A DNA stretch of 64,000 nucleotides from assembly GCF_000801315.1 (NCBI RefSeq), contig NZ_CP010054.1, positions 372,001 to 436,000 on the forward strand, in the 5' to 3' direction. The notes below the pieces were generated by a model. That model worked only from the letters and a program-made list of their open reading frames with translations. It had not been told where the DNA came from and made no database searches. The position numbers and the translations under genes were made by a program. Each line of letters starts with the position of its first letter. Position 1 is the first letter of the stretch. Shown here one piece after another: positions 59,046 through 64,000 of this stretch. The DNA is from Hymenobacter sp. DG25B (GTDB lineage Bacteria > Bacteroidota > Bacteroidia > Cytophagales > Hymenobacteraceae).

Positions 59046-61544
59046 ATGAAAGAAAAAGACGACTCTGCCGCCCCCCGCGCCCCTCGCGCGAAGGCGACCC
59101 GCGGTGACCACGCCGCCGCCCCGATCAGCAAAGACCAGCTGTTCCGCATCTTCCGCGACAACCCGGGCAAAGTATTTTCCTACCGCCAACTCTCCCGCCG
59201 CCTTGGCGTGACCACCAAAGAGCAGCGCGACGACATCTTCAGCCATCTGAAGGCGCTGCGCAAAACCGGCCTGCTTACGCTGCTTCAGAACGACGATTAT
59301 CGTCTGACTGATGCCAGTGCCCTGCAGCAGGCTACTGAGCCCGCCAGCGGCCGGAATACGCGTAAAAAACAAGAAGACATGAAGCCCCGCGGTGGTGGCC
59401 GTCCGGTGGAATCTGAGTTCGGGCAGGACCCCGTGGTGCACCGCCGCCGCGAAGCCGGCTTCGACTTTCCCGGTGACGAGCCATCCGGTGCCCGCCGTCG
59501 GCGCGAGCATGGTGGTGGCGCTGCCGAGGTGATAACCGGCACCGTGGCCCTGGCCACCGACAAATATGCTTTCATCATCAGTGAAGAAAGCGAGCAGGAC
59601 GTGCGCGTGTTCACGGACCGCTTGATGTATGCCATGCACGGCGACACGGTGCGGGTACGTCTGCGCGGCTCCCGCGACGGCCGCCCCGTGGGCGACGTGG
59701 TGGAAGTGCTCAAGCGAGTGCGCCCCGAAGTAGTGGGCCGTCTGCAGGTGCAGGGCGGTATCGGGTTTGTGAAGCCCGACAACCGCAAGCTGTACTTTGA
59801 TGTGTTCGTGCCTTTCGAGAACCTGCAGGAAGCCCGCAACGGCGAGAAGGTGCTGGTGCGCATCATTGATTTCCCGGAAGACCCCAGCCGCTCGCCGGTG
59901 GGGGAAGTGCTGCGCAGCTTTGGCCCCGCCGGCCAGAACGAGGCCGAGATTAACGCCATCATGGCTGAGTTTGGGTTGCCGTTTGAGTTTCCTTCGGAGG
60001 TAGAAGCCGAGTCGGAAACTATATCGGAGGCCATTCACGTGCAGGAAATAGCCCGCCGCCGCGACTTCCGCGACATCACCACCTTCACCATTGACCCCGC
60101 CGACGCGAAGGACTTTGATGATGCCCTCTCTATCCGGAAGCTGGAAAACGGCCATTGGGAAATTGGCGTGCACATTGCCGACGTAACCCATTACGTACGC
60201 CCCAACACCGAGCTGGAGCGCGAGGCCAAGCACCGCGCCACCTCCGTGTACCTGGTAGACCGGGTAATTCCGATGCTGCCCGAGCGCCTCTCCAACGGCC
60301 TCTGCTCCCTGCGCCCCCACGAAGACAAGCTGACCTTCTCGGCCGTATTTGAGCTGGATGAAGAAGGCAAGCTCTATGATTCGTGGTTCGGCAAAACCAT
60401 CATTCACTCTGACCGCCGCTTCGCCTATGAAGAGGCCCAGGAGCGGATTGAAGGGCTGGAAGCTGACTACACCCAGGAGATTCAGCTGATGAACAGCATT
60501 GCCAAAAAGCTGTGCGCGGCCCGCTTCAAGCAGGGCGCAATCAGCTTCGAAACCCAGGAGGTGAAGTTCCGCCTGGATGAGAACGGCAAGCCGTTGGGCG
60601 TATATGTGAAGGAGCGCAAAGACGCGCACAAGATGATTGAGGAGTTCATGCTGCTGGCCAACCGCAAGGTGGCGGAGTTTGTGTTCAAGCTCAAAAACCG
60701 CAAGCCGCGCCTCACCATGGTGTACCGCGTGCACGACGCCCCCGACCCGGACCGCCTGCAGAACTTCGCCCTCTTCGCCCAGAAGTTTGGCCACACGCTG
60801 GACCTCACCAACCCCAAAAAGCTGAGCGCCGAGCTCAACGATTTGTCGGTGGAAGTGGTGGGCAAGCCGGAGCAGAACGTTATTCAGACGCTGGCTATCC
60901 GCACCATGGCCAAGGCCACCTACACCACCGACCCGCGCGGCCACTTTGGCTTGGCCTTCGACCACTATTCGCACTTCACTTCGCCTATCCGCCGGTACCC
61001 CGATATGATGGCGCACCGCCTGTTGGAGCACTACCTGGAGGGCGGCAAGAACATGGAGGTGGAGCCCATTGAGGAGGAGTGCAAGCATTCCTCGGAGCGG
61101 GAGAAAATTGCCGCCAATGCCGAGCGCGCCAGCATCAAGTTCAAGCAGGTGGAGTTCATGTCCGAAGTTATCGGCGAGCAGTTCACCGGCGTGGTGTCGG
61201 GCCTCACGGAGTGGGGCATGTACATCGAAATTGAGGAGAATAAGTGCGAAGGCATGGTGCGCCTGAGCGACATTCCCGGCGACTATTTCGAGCTGGACAA
61301 AGACAACTACCGCATCGTGGGCCAGCGCAGCAAGCGCATCATCCAGTTCGGCGACGAGCTGCAGGTGGTAGTAAAAGCCGCCAACCTGCTGGACCGCACC
61401 ATCGACTTCGAGCTGGTAGACAACCGTCCCGATTCCGTGAAGCAGCGGGAACAGGAAGAGCGCCGCAACAGCAAACCCCGCGGCTACCGCCCCGAGAAAA
61501 GTGGTGGCCGGCCCGGCGGTAAAGGTGGCAACCGCAGAAGGTAA
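59046..61544 (+). CDS. rnr: Ribonuclease R
   Basis: An 832-residue 3'-5' exoribonuclease that degrades structured RNA. An N-terminal winged-helix region (SRRLGVTTKEQRDDIFSHLKAL) is near 45-65, then a basic Arg-rich insert near 100-160, two cold-shock OB domains near 160-330, the RNB catalytic domain from about 335 (FTIDPADAKDFDDALS with the metal-binding aspartates), and a C-terminal S1 domain near 715-800 (GEQFTGVVSGLTEWGMYIEI). The Lys/Arg/Gly-rich tail aids RNA binding. Single gene; a long family D palindrome follows. Confidence 0.96.
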   Translation: MKEKDDSAAPRAPRAKATRGDHAAAPISKDQLFRIFRDNPGKVFSYRQLSRRLGVTTKEQRDDIFSHLKALRKTGLLTLLQNDDYRLTDASALQQATEPASGRNTRKKQEDMKPRGGGRPVESEFGQDPVVHRRREAGFDFPGDEPSGARRRREHGGGAAEVITGTVALATDKYAFIISEESEQDVRVFTDRLMYAMHGDTVRVRLRGSRDGRPVGDVVEVLKRVRPEVVGRLQVQGGIGFVKPDNRKLYFDVFVPFENLQEARNGEKVLVRIIDFPEDPSRSPVGEVLRSFGPAGQNEAEINAIMAEFGLPFEFPSEVEAESETISEAIHVQEIARRRDFRDITTFTIDPADAKDFDDALSIRKLENGHWEIGVHIADVTHYVRPNTELEREAKHRATSVYLVDRVIPMLPERLSNGLCSLRPHEDKLTFSAVFELDEEGKLYDSWFGKTIIHSDRRFAYEEAQERIEGLEADYTQEIQLMNSIAKKLCAARFKQGAISFETQEVKFRLDENGKPLGVYVKERKDAHKMIEEFMLLANRKVAEFVFKLKNRKPRLTMVYRVHDAPDPDRLQNFALFAQKFGHTLDLTNPKKLSAELNDLSVEVVGKPEQNVIQTLAIRTMAKATYTTDPRGHFGLAFDHYSHFTSPIRRYPDMMAHRLLEHYLEGGKNMEVEPIEEECKHSSEREKIAANAERASIKFKQVEFMSEVIGEQFTGVVSGLTEWGMYIEIEENKCEGMVRLSDIPGDYFELDKDNYRIVGQRSKRIIQFGDELQVVVKAANLLDRTIDFELVDNRPDSVKQREQEERRNSKPRGYRPEKSGGRPGGKGGNRRR

Positions 61545-61554
61545 AGCCACGGGC

Positions 61555-61720
61555 GTGTCATTGCGAGGCGCCAGCCGAAGCAATCCGTCCTCTACGAAGT
61601 ACGACCGTATATTACCCCAGAAAGCCCTTGACGTAAGATACGTCAAGGGCTTTCTGGTTTATTAGGGCTTATCACATTTCAGAGGACGGATTGCTTCGTC
61701 GTGCCTCCTCGCAATGACAC
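61555..61720. repeat. Palindromic element family D with an inner 15-bp hairpin
   Basis: The outer arms are GTGTCATTGCGAGGCGCCAG ... ATCCGTCCTCT (61555-61593) and AGAGGACGGATTGCTTCGTC ... CGCAATGACAC (61681-61720). Nested within is a perfect 15-bp hairpin, AAAGCCCTTGACGTA with TACGTCAAGGGCTTT (61621-61635, 61639-61653). It is the only member of this family in the window. The upstream GTG start of the next ORF lies inside its right arm. Confidence 0.82.
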
Positions 61721-61811
61721 CGGGCGTCACTCGCCAAGACATCTATTCTCACAAAACCAGCCTCCACCGGTTTCCTCCGTACCTTTCCCCCTGAACCGTA
61801 CCCGCTCCTCC

Positions 61812-62783
61812 GTGGACCTTTCTTTTTTCGCTGATAAACTCTCCGCTGGCCTGGCCCAGCTGCACTACGGCCACCAGCCTACTGCCCTCTACGAGCCCAT
61901 CCGCTACATCATGGGGCTGGGGGGCAAGCGCATCCGCCCTCTGCTCACCCTGCTGGGCGCGCACCTCTTCACCCACGACCTCGACCCCATTATCAAACCG
62001 GCGCTGGCCACCGAAGTCTTCCACAACTTCACGCTGCTGCACGACGACATCATGGACCAGGCGCCCCTGCGCCGGGGCCAGCCCACGGTACACGAAAAAT
62101 GGAACGCCAACGTGGCCATTCTGAGCGGCGATGTAATGCTGGTGCGGGCCTACGAGCTGTTTTTTGACGTGCGCCCCGAGCTGCTGCCTCAGGTGCTGCG
62201 CCGCTTTTCGCAAACGGCCGCTGAGGTATGCGAAGGCCAGCAGTGGGACATGAATTTTGAAACCGAAACCCAGGTCAGCATTGAGCAATACCTCGATATG
62301 ATTCGGCTGAAGACAGCCGTGCTGCTGGGCTTTGCCCTGGAGCTGGGTGCTCTGCTGGGCGGTTCTTCTCAGGAAGACGCCGACCACCTGCGCCAGTTCG
62401 GTACCGATATCGGGTTGGCCTTCCAACTCCGCGACGACCTGCTGGATGTGTACGGCGACGCTGCCACCTTCGGCAAGCGGGTAGGGGGCGACATCGTTTC
62501 CGATAAAAAAACCTTTCTGCTGCTCACCGCTCAGGCCCAGGCCAGCCCCGCCCAGCGCACGGAACTGGCCCGCTACATTGGCCAGCCGGTGTCTGATGCA
62601 ACGGCTAAAGTGGAGGCCGTGCGCGCCATCTACGATGAGCTGGCAATTCGCTCCCAGACGGAGGCGCTCATCAACACGTACTTTCAGGATGCCCTGCACC
62701 ATCTGGAGCGGGTGGCGGCTCCCGCTGAGCGCAAGGAACCGCTCCGTCTGCTGGCGCTGCAGCTCATGGAGCGGGAAAGCTAG
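61812..62783 (+). CDS. Polyprenyl (trans-isoprenyl) diphosphate synthase
   Basis: A 323-residue all-helical prenyl chain elongase. The first aspartate-rich motif is HDDIMDQAPLRRGQ (D78, D79, D82) and the second DDLLDVYGD near 208-216; GGKRIRP at 38-44 and a conserved KKTFLLLTA block are also present. Without the chain-length-determining residues modelled, the product could be the farnesyl, geranylgeranyl or octaprenyl type; octaprenyl for quinone or wall lipids is common in this size class. The start is GTG 61812; an ORF from 61701 reads into the palindromic element. A -7-like TACCTTTC is at 61780-61787. Confidence 0.92.
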   Translation: MDLSFFADKLSAGLAQLHYGHQPTALYEPIRYIMGLGGKRIRPLLTLLGAHLFTHDLDPIIKPALATEVFHNFTLLHDDIMDQAPLRRGQPTVHEKWNANVAILSGDVMLVRAYELFFDVRPELLPQVLRRFSQTAAEVCEGQQWDMNFETETQVSIEQYLDMIRLKTAVLLGFALELGALLGGSSQEDADHLRQFGTDIGLAFQLRDDLLDVYGDAATFGKRVGGDIVSDKKTFLLLTAQAQASPAQRTELARYIGQPVSDATAKVEAVRAIYDELAIRSQTEALINTYFQDALHHLERVAAPAERKEPLRLLALQLMERES

Positions 62784-62903
62784 GCCCGCTTTTGCGGTGT
62801 TTTTCTTGCCTCTGGCAGCTGCTTGGTTATAAGTAGCTGCCCGGCTTCGTTTTAGTCTTTTGGCGCGCTATAAGGGCTTCTTTTTCACGTTTTCCTGTTA
62901 CTC

Positions 62904-63536
62904 ATGCTCACTCTGAGCCCCACCCTCGTTCTTACTCTTCTTACGGCTGCCATTTCGGTGTATGCCTGGTCCAACCATCAGCTGCTGGAAAGCTGGATTC
63001 TGAGCCCTTACAAGGTGAAGCGCCAAAGCGAGTGGTACCGATTCCTCACCTCCGGCTTCCTGCACGCCGACTGGATGCACCTGATTTTTAACATGCTGGC
63101 CTTTTACTCGTTCAGCCCCATTGTGGAAGGTGTGTTTGTGGGGCAGTTTGGTACTACCTGGGGCCTGCTGGCTTTCCTGCTGCTATACCTGGGCGGCATC
63201 ATCCTCTCCGATATCCCCACCTACATGCGCCACCGCGACGACCGGGACTACCGCAGTCTGGGAGCCTCAGGCGGTGTGGCTTCCGTCATCTTCGCCAGCG
63301 TGTTGTTTCAGCCCACTGCCGGTATCCGCATCTTCCCGTTGCCTTTTGATATTCCTGGCTTCATCTTTGGCTTCCTTTACTTGGGCTATTCCTACTACAT
63401 GGGCCGGAAGCGGGGCGATAATATCAACCACGATGCCCACTTCTATGGAGCTTTGTATGGAGTAGTGCTTACGCTGGCGCTTATTCCGGAAGTAGGCCCT
63501 TACTTCCTGGGTAAGATCTTAGAATACATTTCATAA
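62904..63536 (+). CDS. Rhomboid family intramembrane serine protease
   Basis: A 210-residue rhomboid with about six membrane helices. The conserved HLIFNMLAF (H59, N63) lies in the second helix, the catalytic serine is S122 in GASGGVASVIF, and the partner histidine is H179 in the DAHFYGALYG helix; GASG and the final GxxxxAHxxG pattern are the diagnostic pair. It would cleave membrane proteins; the substrate is unknown. The ATG at 62904 gives MLTLSPTLVLTLLTA, the first helix. No operon partner is evident. Confidence 0.93.
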   Translation: MLTLSPTLVLTLLTAAISVYAWSNHQLLESWILSPYKVKRQSEWYRFLTSGFLHADWMHLIFNMLAFYSFSPIVEGVFVGQFGTTWGLLAFLLLYLGGIILSDIPTYMRHRDDRDYRSLGASGGVASVIFASVLFQPTAGIRIFPLPFDIPGFIFGFLYLGYSYYMGRKRGDNINHDAHFYGALYGVVLTLALIPEVGPYFLGKILEYIS

Positions 63537-63651
63537 ATTATTGATAATCAGTTATTTAATTCAATAATATCTGAATACTTATATCCAATCCCGGGATAGT
63601 GCGTAAGAAGTGAGCAAATCTCTTCCTTCCATTCTTATAACTCTCCCTGTT

Positions 63652-63927
63652 ATGAATAAGCTTGCTCCCTACCTGAACCGTATGGCCGTGGCTATGCCCA
63701 TGCTGGCCCTGCTCCTGGTTACGTCTTCGTGCAGCCGCTACAATGCCAACGGCGGCCTGGCTACCTGGGGCTACGTGCTGCTGGCGCTGGATATCCTGGC
63801 CATGATTGATGTGTTCCGTCAGCCTTGGTCAATTGGTAAAAAGCTGCTGTGGGCCGCTATTATCTTTTTCTTCCCCCTAGGCGGTCTGATAATCTACTGG
63901 TTGTTTGCTGGCCGCGGCAAAGCCTAG
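63652..63927 (+). CDS. Small PLDc_N-type membrane protein
   Basis: A 91-residue protein with two hydrophobic segments and the pattern of the phospholipase D-nuclease N-terminal (PLDc_N) family: a LALDILAMIDVFRQPWSIGKKLLWAAIIFFFPLGGLIIYW stretch (here as LALDILAMIDVFRQ then KKLLWAAIIFFFPLGGLIIYW). The N-terminus (MNKLAPYLNRMAVAMPMLALLLVTSSCSRYN) could be a lipoprotein signal, with SSC as the lipobox. The start is ATG 63652; a longer ORF from 63610 (14 extra residues) is less likely. No partner is seen; role unknown. Confidence 0.78.
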   Translation: MNKLAPYLNRMAVAMPMLALLLVTSSCSRYNANGGLATWGYVLLALDILAMIDVFRQPWSIGKKLLWAAIIFFFPLGGLIIYWLFAGRGKA

Positions 63928-63946
63928 ACTTTCCATTTTTTACAGC

Positions 63947-63979
63947 AACGGCCCCCTGCAGATCCTGCAGGGGGCCGTT
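63947..63979 (+). terminator. Hairpin at the end of the window
   Basis: AACGGCCCCCTGCAG and CTGCAGGGGGCCGTT form a perfect 15-bp stem with a 3-base loop, 20 bases after the PLDc_N-type gene. The T tract is weak (GTCTTTTAT), but a terminator role is likely. Confidence 0.75.
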
Positions 63980-64000
63980 GTCTTTTATAGTTGTTGTTGG

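Noticed and set aside
58992..61646. An 884-codon open frame antisense to rnr, and similar ones opposite mnmG (38748-40568), glyS (46994-48748) and the RND gene (49559-51001)
   Set aside because: The same composition effect: each covers a well-identified gene on the other strand and encodes low-complexity His/Gln/Val/Leu-rich sequence without recognisable motifs.
1..64000. tRNA, rRNA, riboswitch and insertion-sequence searches by eye
   Set aside because: No cloverleaf with a TTCGA-type T arm, no rRNA motif, no conserved riboswitch core and no transposase were found. Small non-coding RNAs cannot be excluded by reading alone.

Overview
The window comes from a GC-rich (about 60%) member of the Bacteroidota, most likely Hymenobacter or a close relative in the Cytophagales. 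The signs are a PorP/SprF protein next to a GldJ homologue (type IX secretion and gliding), a fused DAHP synthase/chorismate mutase, a DUF4175 protein, DUF4382 and Ig-like lipoproteins, and promoters of the Bacteroidota type (TTG, about 19 bases, TAnnTTTG). The assignment is by recognition, not by a database search. It looks like an ordinary chromosomal region: I see no IS element, prophage, CRISPR array, rRNA or tRNA gene.

Layout. 0-10 kb: 3' end of an erythromycin esterase-like gene, a MscS channel, a radical SAM/SPASM protein, a TlpA-like protein with a broken CxxC, radA, a tandemly duplicated pair of genes (phosphoesterase lipoprotein plus small barrel-like protein) and an acyltransferase. 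10.5-15.2 kb: an aromatic amino acid operon on the minus strand (pheA, aminotransferase, tyrA, DAHP synthase/chorismate mutase). Its promoter and 5' leader carry two complete Phe/Tyr transcription attenuators in tandem, which I regard as the best find here. 15-24 kb: TPR protein, outer-membrane barrel, an ECF sigma factor with an unusual anti-sigma/TonB-like partner, dodecin, fumC, GNAT, diacylglycerol kinase, DinB. 24-33 kb: DUF4382 lipoprotein, AsmA-like protein, PorP/SprF, gldJ, comF, AhpD-like protein, xth. 33-43.5 kb: a plus-strand run of DUF4175 protein, HATPase, ybeY, arginyltransferase-like protein, mnmG, methyltransferase and Ig-like lipoprotein.

The 43.6-44.1 kb gap is packed with DnaA-box-like 9-mers (TTATCCACA type) and has AT-rich blocks. 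It is a strong candidate for the chromosomal origin, with mnmG (gidA) three genes away and a small second box cluster at 45.3 kb. 44-64 kb: DUF4385 protein, phosphate transporter, glyS, an RND/MMPL exporter, ileS-lspA, a fused two-domain peptide ABC ATPase, rnr, a polyprenyl synthetase, a rhomboid protease and a PLDc_N-type small membrane protein.

Two themes run through the window. First, at least four families of long palindromic intergenic elements recur, some placed right against start codons; the paired arms co-vary, so base pairing seems to be maintained. Second, there are local sequence anomalies: ileS contains a sharply AT-rich internal segment suggesting a recombinational mosaic, and ybeY lacks a sensible in-frame start unless one base is missing from a C5 run just after an ATGA junction.
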